DNA from: Antrodiella citrinella
Taxonomy: Eukaryota; Basidiomycota; Agaricomycetes; Polyporales; Steccherinaceae
Assembly: GCA_004802725.1 (NCBI GenBank)
Contig: SGPM01000095.1
Coordinates: forward strand, 1 to 64,000
Length of the DNA: 64,000 bases
Reading direction: 5' to 3'
Below are positions 38,465-49,403 of the stretch, piece after piece. A program made the translations under genes and the position numbers. Numbering within the stretch: the stretch's first letter is position 1; the number at the start of each line of letters is the position of its first letter. The notes under the pieces are model-generated. The model was not told the DNA's origin, did no database searches, and saw only the letters and a program-made list of their open reading frames with translations.

Positions 38465-39296
38465 TCTGCATGGAGTCTTGTGACTTGGGGGTTTTTCATT
38501 GGAAGTATAGCAGTTTGATAATGGGGTTTTACTCTATTCACTTGTGTTTCCCGCCTGTGGCGGTTAAGGTTTGCAAGCAGTTGTATTGTACAGGAGTCGA
38601 GAAGTAGATTACACGGGTGAATTAATCAGTGGACGCACTCTTTCGTAGGAAGGAGAGATCTATGGGAGCCCCATAAATCTGACGTGGGTTGCTTCGGGCG
38701 CGCGACACCCGAAGAGGCGAGTGCGAGAGCAGAGGATCTGCGTCGAGCTAATTGGGACTGCTCGGTGCTCGGGTGAGACAAGGATCCGGGGGAACTGGCG
38801 TGGAGAGGACCGGAGCTGTCATCCGGAGGTTGTCCGCTACGAGAAAGAGCTCAGGAACGGGCGGATCCTCGTCAGCCCAAAGGGGCCTTCGATCACAGGT
38901 CAACGGCTCGCGGGAAGACGCCGCACGCTCCCGAGACTCGGTTGTAGTTGTCGTGTTGGGCCCGAGAGGTAATGAATCGATCTGAGATCCAGGACAAGTG
39001 GGGGCGACGACCTAATCTCTGGAGTGATGGTCAGATTTTCCTCGAGTTTATCGTTAATTGGAAGCTGTCCCAATGACGTACGTACTGCATCGAACGACGC
39101 AGCAAGCCTGAGCTGCAACAGACAGAAGAACGGCAATAAATATTCATGAAAGGTTACAAGAAACGCAGGATTACGCAGCGGCTTAACTTGAGCTTCGCTA
39201 CGACTCTGAAATACACGGTACTCTCCCTGTGAGCAACCATCAGTGCTTTGTCGTCGACGTACCATCGCCCGACGTACCATCTACTGCCAACGCATC
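38465..39296. other. Intergenic region between two converging genes
   Basis: About 830 bp between the 3' ends of protein B and SPF30. Small plus-strand frames (38721-38985) have no start context or family match. I see no RNA gene or repeat. Confidence 0.5.
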
Positions 39297-40066
39297 TCAT
39301 GGATTCGCCTCTGCCGTAGGATCGAACTTGTGCTTTCCTCTGGCCGCAACCTCCGTCATCCCCTTCCCACTCCCCGTCACCCCAACTGCAACCGTCCCGT
39401 CAGCCATGCCACCGCCCAGAGTATCACAGACGGACCTCTTCCCAGCGGGTTTTCTGGTGTCTTGAATATACTCGTGCCCGCCACACCAGCAATGTGCACA
39501 CCCTTCTTTTCCGACTTCTTGGCAAACTTCTGCCAAGTCGCCTGTTTCGCCGTCTGCTCCTTCGCCTTCGTCGCCTTCACCTCCAGCTTCTTCTCGTTCT
39601 TCTTCTTCTTCTTTTCCCGCTCCTCCTCCTCCTCCTTCGTCAGCTTCCGCTTGTTCGACATCGCCATCGGCGCAGTGTAGTTCGCCGGTATCGCCTTCAT
39701 CTGCGACGAGTTCACCAACTCGGTCGAATTGTACCCCTTGAACACCACGCTGTACACCCGGTTGTCCACAGAGCCACCCACAGACGCAATCCGCGCTGCG
39801 TACCACTGCCCGTCGCCCGAGTACTTGGCGAGGCAGTCGTCGCCCGCCGACCACGTCTTTGACGACGCCGCACCCACCGCCGCCTTTCGTGAGCTCTCCG
39901 CTTTCGACGAGGAGGCCTGTTCGGCGACGATGGCTGCCTGGGTCAGCTCAATGAGCTCCTTCAGCTCGTTGCGGAGGGTCACGAGCCCATCGTTGTCGGG
40001 GTCTGCTTCGAGCGTAGTCTCCACTTGAGAAAGCTGCACTTGATACGTCTCCAGATCCTTGTCCAT
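39297..40066 (-). CDS. Tudor-domain splicing factor SPF30 (SMNDC1)
   Basis: Two exons (40066-39436, 39385-39297) give 239 aa. An N-terminal helical part (MDKDLETYQVQLSQVETTLE) is followed by a Tudor domain: WSAGDDCLAKYSGDGQWYAA, RIASVGGSVDNRVYSVVF and KGYNSTELVNSSQMKAI. The aromatic residues that bind dimethylarginine (W, Y, Y, F) are visible. A Lys/Glu-rich nuclear stretch leads to the family end motif: WQKFAKKSEKKGVHIAGVAG, then SIFKTPENPLGR, VGVTGSGKGMTEV and HKFDP. SPF30 is needed for spliceosome assembly (tri-snRNP joining). The splice at GR-VGVTG restores the conserved C-terminus. Divergent from IMP1. Confidence 0.92.
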
Positions 40067-40255
40067 GGTGTGTTGTTGAAGGACAATGTCAGAGTGTCGG
40101 GATCTGCGCACAGGTCAAAGTGTAGAATAAGGAGCTTGAGCCGTTGACTGACGCTGACGATGTATCGGGCGCTTGAACTGCCGCCCGACCCAATTCCCGC
40201 TTCTGAGCTTGAGCTGCTATGTAGTTCGACTACTCATGGGTGTCGGTCACCAACC

Positions 40256-40956
40256 ATGCAGAATCTATGGCGAACGGCTTCTCGCAAACTTCAACCGTGG
40301 TCTACGAAGGAAGGAATGAAATTCCTAGCGAAAAGAGGTGCCATATTGACTTGTCACGTACGCACCTTCCTTTCCTCGTTTCTATGACTGCTCTGAAACT
40401 TGAATTCGCCACAGTTCGTGAACGCTGGGTGTGCTCTCCACTTGTTTTCGCAACATGTCGGCTGGATTCATCAGGTGCGCCATGCTACACTCTCGTCTTT
40501 CGTTCACTAACACCGTCGCACGCACAGATGGCCGGCCCGTCCATGCTACCCACACTCGCGAATAGCGGAGAATGGATCATCCAAAGTCAAGTGTCCGACC
40601 CGCACAAACTCTCTCGAGGCGATCTCGTCATCTACGCATCCCCTCTCCACCCCAAACGCATTGTCTGCAAACGCCTCCTTGGGCTTCCGGGGGACGTTGT
40701 TTGCGTTGACCCGACAGGCGACATGGCGCCTTCTACAGAACATGTCATCGTACCGAAAGGGCATATGTGGATGATTGGCGACAATTCAGAGTTTGCGAGG
40801 GATTCCAGGACATATGGGCCTGTGTCTATGGCGTTGGTGAAGGGGAAGCTGGTTGCACGCGTGCGTAATGAGTCTTGTTACGAAATAACCTCCAACGTTG
40901 ACACGTCTTCTCTCCCAGTGCTGGCCTCCTTCCGCCTTCACAATCTTCCACAGTAA
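40256..40956 (+). CDS. IMP1: Mitochondrial inner membrane protease subunit 1
   Basis: Three exons (40256-40357, 40415-40474, 40528-40956) give 196 aa. After MQNLWRTASRKLQPWSTKEG and a hydrophobic region (AILTCHFVNAGCALHLFSQH) comes GPSMLPTLANSGEW with the catalytic Ser. IVCKRLLGLPGDVV contains the catalytic Lys, and GHMWMIGDNSEFARDSRTYG is the third signature of S26 signal peptidases. Imp1 cleaves sorting signals of proteins delivered to the intermembrane space. An in-frame ATG at 40160 would add 32 residues; I prefer 40256 because the shorter N-terminus resembles other Imp1 proteins. The gene shares a 190 bp promoter region with the divergent SPF30 gene. Confidence 0.9.
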
Positions 40957-41024
40957 CTTTGAATACATTGATTAACCTCGTTGCATTAGATTTAGCAAAT
41001 CACGCATAAACCGCCACCACTGCC

Positions 41025-42084
41025 TCACTGCGAGAAGTTCATCGAATAGCCTCCTGAACCGTTTGGTGTGAATTGGAAGTTATTAGTTGACAGGCCGAAG
41101 TTGCCTGCGCAAGAACAGTCAGTCCCTGTTTGTGTGATTGCATGCTCAAGACGCACCGAGGAAACTGTTCCCGAGCCCCTTCAACTTCTCCAACATCTCT
41201 GCTGTTTCCCGCTTCTGCGCAGCTTCCGCACGGGGCTTCAACGATGCCAAAGCGCGTTTGATCTGCGGGACTTGTGGGGAATCGGATGGGAGGAGTACAA
41301 GTAGCTTTGTATAATCTAGTGCAGTGTTAGATAAACGCCTTTGATATGTTTGTAGCTGCGTTGTGGCGTACCTTCTTGTGCACTTGAGAGACCCGACCAT
41401 GTCCCGAGCTGCTCGTTCGACGCCGCCCGTCTCTGCAAAGCCCGCACATACACCGGATCGTCTTTCAATGCTGCGCAACAGTCTTGTTCAGTACCACTAC
41501 CAACGCCGAAGTAGGGCCGAACCGACCTTCCGAGCATGCAACCACGACCTCTTTATGATCACCCTGCCACCCTCGATCAGATACGTCTCTCCAAGAGTTG
41601 GAAAGGACGGAAGGCTCACCAGCTTCACATAACACGCCCCGATATTGGAGTTCATCACAGCCCTCGCCTTCGCACACTCCCGTTCCAGTTCACTCAACTC
41701 CACCGGCGGTTCCAGTACCGGCAAACTCGACTCGGGCACCTCATCATCTTCCTCATCGTCCCTCGCCTTCCCTTTCCCTTTCCCGTCTTCCCGTTCCTGT
41801 TCCTGCAATCGTGCGGGGCGCGGGAGCTTGCGTTTGGGCAGCCGGCCTAGCGCGCTGCGGTACACGCCCAACGCTTCGTGCCATGATTGGTTCTTGAAGT
41901 GCTCGTTGCCTTCGAGTTTGAGCGTGTTGGCTTCGACTAAGAGGTCCTGGAGATAGGTGAGTGGCCACAGCGAAGCGACGTGCTACGAAAACGGTACTTT
42001 GATCTGCTTATCGTCCAGGTCTTCCGCGTCGTCCTGGACATGATCGTGTTCGGATGGCGGTGGTAGCGTGGAATTGGAGGCCAT
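41025..42084 (-). CDS. Tetratricopeptide repeat protein 1 (TTC1-like)
   Basis: The start is MASNSTLPPPSEHDHVQDD. After an acidic leader the TPR region begins DLLVEANTLKLEGNEHFKNQ and SWHEALGVYRSALGRLP. It is interrupted by a charged insert of about 50 residues (Lys/Glu/Asp-rich), then continues ARAVMNSNIGACYVKLGDHK, VVVACSEALKDDPVYVRALQ and RAASNEQLGTWSGL. The C-terminus is diagnostic: EMLEKLKGLGNSFLG, then NFGLSTNNFQFTPNGSGGYS and MNFSQ. TTC1-type proteins act as Hsp90 or Ras-related cochaperone adaptors in animals; the fungal role is little known. Five exons; the last acceptor is near 41,108. A run of G lies in the leader at about 42,112-42,120. Confidence 0.85.
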
Positions 42085-42549
42085 TTCGGGTGTCGAGGAT
42101 GCTGGTAGCTAGGGGGGGGGCGAGAAAATGCCCTGTGAGGATGTAGAACGCCGGTCGGTGTACGTACTGTTCAAGTCAAACAACCGCGGACGTCGACGCG
42201 GACTCGGAATGCCATTGCCAAATGTTTGTCCACCGATCGAAATGTACGTCACTCAGATTGGCGCTCAGAAATACGAGATCTATTCCCGGTGTAGATTTAA
42301 GCTCGCTTTATTTAATCTTTCCATCCACCACACCTCTCCAAGGACAGCGTCGTGACAGTGCGTGTCCAAGCATCTCTGTTCCCAGTATTTTCTGACGTTG
42401 AGTGGGAATTATTCGCGCTCGTTCCCATCATCAACAAGTCGCGTGAGTACCGTCTCCCTTAGTATAAAAAAAACCCTTAGCAAACTCGGAACGAACCCGA
42501 ACTTATCTCAAACCACTTTACAGCCAGACCACGCGTTCTTCTTCGCTCA

Positions 42550-43651
42550 ATGATCCACACAGCCAATATTTCAGATGCGAAATGCATCCTGGTCGTCGGT
42601 GCGACCGCAGGCATCGGGCGCGACCTCGCCATCGCTCTGCACGACTTGCCTTCCAGACCCGTCGTGGTCGTCACTGGCCGTCGTCAGGAGAGGCTCGACG
42701 AGCTCAGCAGTGCACACGAGAGGGTCGAGGCCGTGAATTTTGACGTGACCGCTGGTCGCGAGGAGTTGGAGAAGTTCGTGAAAGACATCACAGCGAAGTA
42801 TCCTCACGTATGTCGCGAGCTGTGTTTCACGGACGTGCGTACTGATGATTGTGGGTGTGGGTGTGTAGTTGGATGCCCTTGTTTTTGCGGCCGGTGTCCA
42901 GCATGTCTTTAACTTCCACAAGCCGGAGGAAATCGATTTGGATGGTGAGCACTTGGTTATACTAGCCTCGGTGGCTCCTTAACCTGACTTCACCAGTGTT
43001 CGACGTTGAAATAAATACCAACTACACTTCTATTGCTATCACGACCATCCTACTCCTTCCACACTTCTTGAAGCTGAATGTATGCGCCAATTTCCTGGCC
43101 GCTCATATGCCGCTCAGAATACTCATATTACAACGAACTAGGCTGAGGGACGCCCCTCTTTCATCGTCCCTATTTCGTCGGGGCTGGGATTGTGTCCTGC
43201 TCCTTGGGTTCCAAACTATGCCGCTACCAAGGCCGCTGTGCATAGTTTCGCTTTATCGTTGAGCTCCCAGCTGGAGGACACTAATGTCCACGTCATGGAA
43301 ATAATTCCGCCGTGCGTATTCCACTCCCGTTGTCCTTACGACCGTTTGAGCTGAGTGACCTGACAGGTTGGTGGAGTCTGAGCTTCATGACCGTCAGTAT
43401 TTGGTGCCTCTCACGCTGTTTATCAGAGCCTCACACTCATTTGACTCGCAGATCAAGGCACGACTCCTCGGCTAAGCAAGGTGTGGATGCCTCTGTCGCA
43501 GTTCACACCCCTGGCCGTCGAAGGACTGTTGCGAGGGGACTTGCAAATCGCCATCGGTAATTCGCATAAGGTTTGGGAGAGGTTTGACAAGGAAAAGGTG
43601 GTCGCGGTCGCAGAGGAGCGGCAGCGCGCAAACCATATCAAGAAGGACTAG
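42550..43651 (+). CDS. Short-chain dehydrogenase/reductase
   Basis: The start is MIHTANISDAKCILVVGATA. GATAGIGR is the nucleotide-binding TGxxxGIG-type motif, followed by VVVVTGRRQERLDEL. Exon joins give YPH-LDALVFAAGVQH (the NAG-like position is AAG), then FIVPISSGLG with the catalytic Ser and PNYAATKAAVHSFALSLSSQ with the YxxxK pair. The C-terminal part reads IIPPLVESELHD, HQGTTPRLSKVWMPLSQF and ends RQRANHIKKD. It is a classical SDR of about 260 residues resembling the DltE-type group. The substrate cannot be told from sequence. Six exons with short introns. Confidence 0.87.
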
Positions 43652-43834
43652 GAAGCATATGATCATGGGCTGCAAAAGTAGAAAGGTACATGCGACTATT
43701 TACACTATACACCCGAGGAACTAAAAGTAAAGACTATAACAGATCGTAGAAGAAATATGGACATCAAGATATGTAGAGCAGTCAAGAAAATATTATATCA
43801 GTGTATATGATATTAGAAATATCCGACCTTTCCC

Positions 43835-46183
43835 TCAAGCTCGATCCCTCAAGTTCGAAGTAGACGGAGCTTGGCTCTGTATCCTCGCAGACTTCCTCAC
43901 CGTACTCCCACTCCCAGATTCGAAAGAGGCATACGAATTGATGTCTTCCAAAGGTTGCCACACGAAGCTGAGTCCCTGGGTCACAGGAGACGCCACTGTC
44001 CCTTTGGTCCTTTTCGAGGTGCTGACCGCAGACGCGCTCTCTGCTCCCTCCGACTTCCTCTTCGTCCCCCTCGTGCTCGAATTTGTGGATAATTTCTCGG
44101 CCAATGAGGTCACCAGCCCGCCATCGAATTTGATGCACTTGAGCGTCACACACGGCACGCGTAGCTTCCCGGAATCGTAGTCGGAGATGACCTTTTCCAC
44201 ATCGGCCTTGTGTTTCGAAGGTTCCCTCTTCCGATAATCATCGCACTTCGAATTGCCCATTCGTTTGCTCAGCGTGCATGCCGCGTAGTCTGACCGAAAC
44301 TGAAGAGGTCATGCAGTAAGTCAGCACATCGATGAGATAACGAGGATGATGAGGAGCTGGCTCGGCTCCAACGCACCTCTTCGGTCAAGGAGTTCCACTC
44401 TGATACGGTGAGATCCCCGTCTGGGTTTCGTTGGACGTCATAATGGCCGTAATACTCCCATTCTCCTTCCTTCCGCTGGATGAAGAGGACGCGGGTCTCA
44501 TGCTCTTTGAACCGCTCGTTGTCTTTCGCTGGGCCTCGCAGCCCTACGAACATGTACCCATGTTCTGCTGGTTTTTGTGGTAGCCAACAGTTCAGGTCAC
44601 GTTTCGGGAAGAGCAGGGCGTTCACGTCGTGCATGCCGGCAATAGGCGTGTGTGCTTTGGTTTTGTCTATGCTAAGGGCAACCGGGGACGGGTTCAACAT
44701 AACTGTTCGAGGAATTAGCAGATAAGAACTTACTTCGCGATGAGGGATTGACCACCGCCACCAAGGCATTTACCCAGATGCGAACGAGGGAATACTCGGA
44801 ACGAGGTCTCGTCAAAGCTGACTGATACTGGAAGAAGCTTTCTAAGGACTTCCTGCCTGTTTTCCGGAAGGGTGTCGAAGGAGGGCGTGGGTACTGACGC
44901 GGGCATTGGCACTACCACCGGCACTGGCACTACCACAGGCACAGGAGTCTTTTCACCCCGAGCTGCGCCGTTAGGTGCGAATCGGATTCGCAGACCGCCT
45001 GTCGCTGACGTCAACACGCTTGCTTTTGCAGCAGAATCAGTAATCCCTGTGATGGTTTTTGAAAGTGAGCTGTCATGATTGTCAGTGTTGAGTTCATGAC
45101 AAACTTTGAAATACGAGCACGTACGACGAAGGTGGCTGCTCTGGGTCAGTCTGGATCTCTTTCGAGATGCTGCTTTTGACCGTTGACTCGGATTCAGCAG
45201 CTGTAACAGCCCGCGAGCTAGCATAGAAGATATCAGCGTCGAGTTCACGACGTGCGTGAAAGGGGGGACACGCACGACGAGGCTTCAGGCTCTGGGTCAG
45301 TTTGGATCTCCTTCGATATGCTGCTTCTGTCCGCAGAATCGGAGGCATTTGTGCTTGCTGGGGCTAACGACCTGTCCTCACACGATGATAAGTCTCGTAG
45401 GAAGGTTACACCCAGGGTACGCACGATGAAGATGCTTGAGGCTCTGGGTCAGTCTGAATGCTCTTTTGGCCATACATTTGTGCGAGATCTATCATAAATT
45501 GAGGCAAGGCCAAGGGTTTGATATTGTCGATCTGTACGCCTTTTAGTGTGTATTCTGGACAGCAAACCTGTATGACTTTGCATACCCGCTCCGTCTTCTC
45601 TCGCAAACTCTCCTGGCATTGAGCGAGCTGTTGCTTCAACGAAGTGATCTGGAATACATGATTTATATGCGACATTGCCATCGAAGAATCGTCAGGAACA
45701 TACCTCCTGTGACGCCTGGGTCTGCATATAAGAGACAGCATGACGTGCATCGTCGAGTTGATGTCGGAGAGACGTTCGGTCGAGTATCGTATGCTGAAGC
45801 TGGGCATGCAACGACTCTATACGCGCATCCTTTTCACTCAACTGCATACAACCATCCAGTACGTTTAGAACTATTGTACGAGGTATATGATTCGGTCAAG
45901 AACCCACCTGCTGGGAGACCTCCTTAATTTGCGCGTTCAACCTGTTCATCCGAGTTTCCTGTTCGACATATTGGTCGCGTTCGAGTGTGCCGACTTGCAC
46001 TTGACTCTGCAGCTCGTCGCGCTGTACAGTCCGTTCATCTTCGTAAGACATACACGCAGTGTGCATATACAGGATGATGATGCATACCTGCTTGACCAAC
46101 TGAGCAATCTCCTTCCCGAGTTGTAAGTTCGTTGTACCAATCGATGTGAGCTGTTGCAGAAGAGTCAAGCAGAACGGGTCCAT
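43835..46183 (-). CDS. Coiled-coil protein with a DUF6697-like C-terminal domain
   Basis: The start is MDPFCLTLLQQLTSIGTTN (an upstream in-frame Met at 46210 is also possible). The N-terminal exons encode coiled coil (for example SLKQQLAQCQESLREKTERV). Three consecutive exons then end in almost the same motif, (S/K)xIQTDPExxxSS (see repeats). Then follow SVSFDETSFRVFPRSHLGKC, GGGGQSLIAK, KTKAHTPIAGMHDVNALLFP, NCWLPQKPAEHGYMFVGLRG and WEYYGHYDVQRNPDGDLTVS. After a further intron come FRSDYAACMLSKRMGNSKCD and LRVPCVTLKCIKFDGGLV. The tail is basic and Ser-rich. The globular part resembles a domain known from mushroom genomes as DUF6697, from memory; function unknown. GTKRKSEG and TSKRTKG could be nuclear signals. 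Confidence 0.72.
45125..45217 (-). repeat. Tandem exon copy A (IQTDPE module)
   Basis: A 93 nt exon encoding SRAVTAAESESTVKSS and ISKEIQTDPEQPPSS. It is flanked by phase-2 introns on both sides, so it can be gained or lost without a frameshift. Copy B at 45276-45371 matches its 3' half closely in DNA. Confidence 0.8.
45276..45371 (-). repeat. Tandem exon copy B (IQTDPE module)
   Basis: A 96 nt exon encoding SLAPASTNASDSADRSS and ISKEIQTDPEPEASS, phase 2 at both ends like copy A. A third copy of the motif (KSIQTDPEPQASSS) ends the preceding exon at 45425, also with a phase-2 donor. Confidence 0.8.
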
Positions 46184-46464
46184 GCTTGGATTGCGATTCG
46201 CGTCGCACAAACGCGTCTGAACGCGTCGTCGTCGTCGCTATGCAATCAGGGTCAACTTGAGACAGCGGCTACTACGGTGACGCGCCGTCCCCACATGATC
46301 GAGCGCGCGTCGCTACCGTACAAAGCGGCCCATCTAACGACGAATGTGGCATGATCGCAAATTCCTTGCGGGCAGAATATCAACAAGCACAGTGTAGGAT
46401 ATAGTCTATGCAAATGTATTAAGTAGACAGCTACCAGCTAATCCTAGAGACCTCCATCATCAAA

Positions 46465-48088
46465 TCATAGCATAAACGTTAATGGGTTCTCAAGGTATCC
46501 CTTGAAAGCCGTTACCCATCGAGCAGCAAGTGCACCATCAACAGTCCGGTGGTCAGAGCTGAGCGTGACTTTCATGATCTGCGCAACCCTGAAACCACGC
46601 TCTTCTTCAGCGGCAGGTACCAAAGTAGCCTGTGTTGACCCGATGGCGAGAATGCAAGATTGAGGAGAGTTGATGATAGCAGTGAAGTCGCTGACACCGA
46701 ACATGCCCAAGTTGGAGACAGTGAATGAACCACCCTGAAGATACAAAGTCAGACAGGTACGGGGTTATTTTTGTAGGCTACGTACCTGGTACTCATGAGG
46801 CTGCAGCTTGCCATCTCGTGCCTTCTTAGCCAGCGCTTTCGTCTCAGCAGAGATAGTCGCGAGGCCCTTGGAAGCGACATCCTTCACGATGGGTGTGATC
46901 AACCCAGTAGGGGTAGAGACCGCAACGGAGATGTCAGCCTTCTTATACCTGAGAGAGGATATTATAATCAATACATGCAGATTATAGATTGTGCGCATAA
47001 CTTACTGCCGGATGCTTTCACCCAACCATGATGAGTTAGCCTCAGGGACATCCACCAACGCCAACGCAGATGCCTTCAGAATGAAATCGTTGACACTAAG
47101 CTTCGAACTCTTATCCTTCTCGCCCAGCGTCTTGTTGAACACCTCCCTCAACTTCAGAACCTTGCCCATGTCGATGTCAACAGTGACGTAGTAATGAGGC
47201 ACTTCTTGTTTCGACTGCGTCAGGCGGGTTCCAATGGTGCGACGCATGTTAGAAACTGGAATGTCGATATAGTCCGCTGAAGGAGCTGCAGGTGCAGCGG
47301 CAGCAGACGGGGCAGCGGCAGAGGGCTTGAACTTCTCGACGTCTTCACGAAGGATCCTGCCATCCGGACCAGTACCCTTGACTTGAGAAAGAGGAATACC
47401 ACGCTCGAGAGCGATCTTCTTCGCGAGCGGTGAGGCAAAGATACGAGCACCCTTGGTCAATTCCGCCTTGGGAGCTTCAGTCGACTTCGACTCCGAGGAG
47501 GAAGGTTTTGAAGCTTCCTGAGCTTTGGGAGGCTCAGGTGCATTTGTCTCCTCAGTGGCAGAACTCTTGGGAGCTTCCGAAGCAGCTTCCGACGCGAGCT
47601 TGTCGGCTCCAGAGAGGTCATCACCCTCCTCACCAACAATGGCAATAGTCGAGCCGACCGTAATGCCTTTTGCGCCGTCACTGGCCTGCAGAGTACACAC
47701 TAAGTACACGTCAGAATGAGGCGAAGAGAGATTACACGTACCAGGATTTTAGCAAGGATACCATCCTCCTGGGCCTCCACGTCAATAGTAGCCTTGTCCG
47801 TCTCCTGAAACGACACGTGAGTCACGGACGTGTGAGAGGAGCAAGGACACGTACGATTTCAAGAATGACATCTCCCGCAGCGAAAGAGTCACCCTCCTTT
47901 TTCTTCCACTCAGCAATACCACCCTCGGTCATGGTCGGGCTCATTGCTGGCATCGTGAATTTGGTCAAGGCATTTCTGCGAGACGAAACATGGAATTCTA
48001 GACACGCCGACGTTAGTAAATGCTGGTTTTGAAGCAAACTGAAGAACATACGCCTGGAGAGGACACGACGGGCGAAGAGGGAAGCCAT
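46465..48088 (-). CDS. LAT1: Pyruvate dehydrogenase E2, dihydrolipoamide acetyltransferase
   Basis: A short basic presequence ([13 protein letters not shown]) leads to the lipoyl domain: [36 protein letters not shown], and [20 protein letters not shown] with the lipoyl Lys in TDKAT. An Ala/Glu/Pro-rich linker precedes the E1/E3-binding domain ([38 protein letters not shown]). The catalytic core has [52 protein letters not shown] and [15 protein letters not shown], with the catalytic His in DHRTVDG. It ends NPLTFML. E2 forms the core of the mitochondrial pyruvate dehydrogenase complex. One lipoyl domain is normal for fungi. About seven exons. Confidence 0.95.
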
Positions 48089-48234
48089 TGGGAGATGTAG
48101 GACGAGGAATGAGCCAGACGGAGCCCCCAAGTTTTTGGTACAGCTAGGTGACGCCCAAACAGAGACAAACCCTCGGACGGACTCGGACGGGCCTTTCCCT
48201 TGATCGAAGCGCCCGTCTTTTGCTCTTATCGTTC

Positions 48235-48985
48235 ATGGCGTCCGACATTTTATTGCCTGGTCAGCCCATTCCAGTTCCAAGAGGTCTTGCACCACAACTG
48301 TTAGCAGGAATCTATGCTCGCGATGGTCAGGTCAGAGCAAGCTTGATGGGCGTACCGCGCTACCAAGGATCTGTTGGTGCTTCATTCATTCCTCGTGCAA
48401 GGCAGCTTCAAGTAATCATCGCTCGCTCGTCTTCCATCTTGTGCTCGCCTCTCTAGACTATTGCCATACACAAGACGCGCCCACATCCACCTGCGTCCAA
48501 CTCCGTCGTTCTCGGTTCAGTCACTAGGCTGTCGCCGTTGCAAGCAGTACTCTCGATCACAGTCGTGGACGGAGTACCGTTACCTGCGGGAGAAGAGTTT
48601 GTCGGTGTTATTCGAGTACAAGATGTTAGAGCGACAGAAAAAGACAAGGTCAAGATAGCAGACTGCTTCCGTGGAGGAGATGTCGTTAAAGGACTAGTCG
48701 TGAGTCTTGTTGTTCTCTTCTCACCCGTGATTGATGCTCACTGTCTGAGTTGTAGATCTCTTTAGGTGATGCGCGTAGCTACTATGTTACAACAGCTCGC
48801 AATGACCTCGGGGTCATTTACGCCATCAGCGAATCAGGTTCGTTTAGCTCCTGCGACCGACGCCACACTCTCTAACCCTCTTTTCAGGTGCTACTATGCA
48901 GCCTGTATCTTGGCAGGAGATGCGATGTCCGAAAACAGGTCGGATCGAAAAGCGCAAGTGCGCAAAACCGGAGGACCTAACCTGA
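48235..48985 (+). CDS. CSL4: Exosome complex cap subunit Csl4
   Basis: The start is MASDILLPGQPIPVPRGLAP, giving the N-terminal barrel (GIYARDGQVRASLMGVPRYQ). Later exons give TIAIHKTRPHPPASNSVVLG, SVTRLSPLQAVLSITVVDGV, and EFVGVIRVQDVRATEKDKVK, which is the S1 domain. The end reads SLGDARSYYVTTARNDLGVI, GATMQPVSWQEMRCPKTGRI and KRKCAKPEDL. Csl4 caps the RNA exosome, which degrades and trims RNA 3' ends. An in-frame Met at 48148 lies in the likely leader and overlaps the short space to the divergent LAT1 gene. Five exons. Confidence 0.93.
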
Positions 48986-49403
48986 CGTCGGAAACGAAGG
49001 CTCGACAGGCTCATCATGCCGATCGGGGAGCTCCTCGACGTGATTTCTGAACACCATCCATGTAGGGTATACGAGTGTAGTCATAGAGATGTTTGGTCTC
49101 AATTGTATCGTGTTACAAAAGTAACAGAGTGTTCGTGATGTTGGTCCAAGCACAATAGCATACAGAGCAGGATCGAGTCAACAATGCCTTGATATAAGCG
49201 CCATGAATGCGCCACGTGGTTACGCGACGACCACGCGCGTTGCATTTCCAGCGAGTTCTGCTTTGGTTCGAGTGCTTTGACCATCATCCCGAGGCTTCAA
49301 TACCCCCCGGAATCCTCTGGTCTCTAGGTATCGGCTGGTTTCACCCCCTTTCCTAGTGTCAACGGCTCTGCAAGTCACAGACGTCCCCGGGCACTACACA
49401 AGA

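Noticed and set aside
38721..38985. Overlapping small plus-strand frames
   Set aside because: Arg/Gly-rich, no start context and no domain; lie in the space between two convergent genes.
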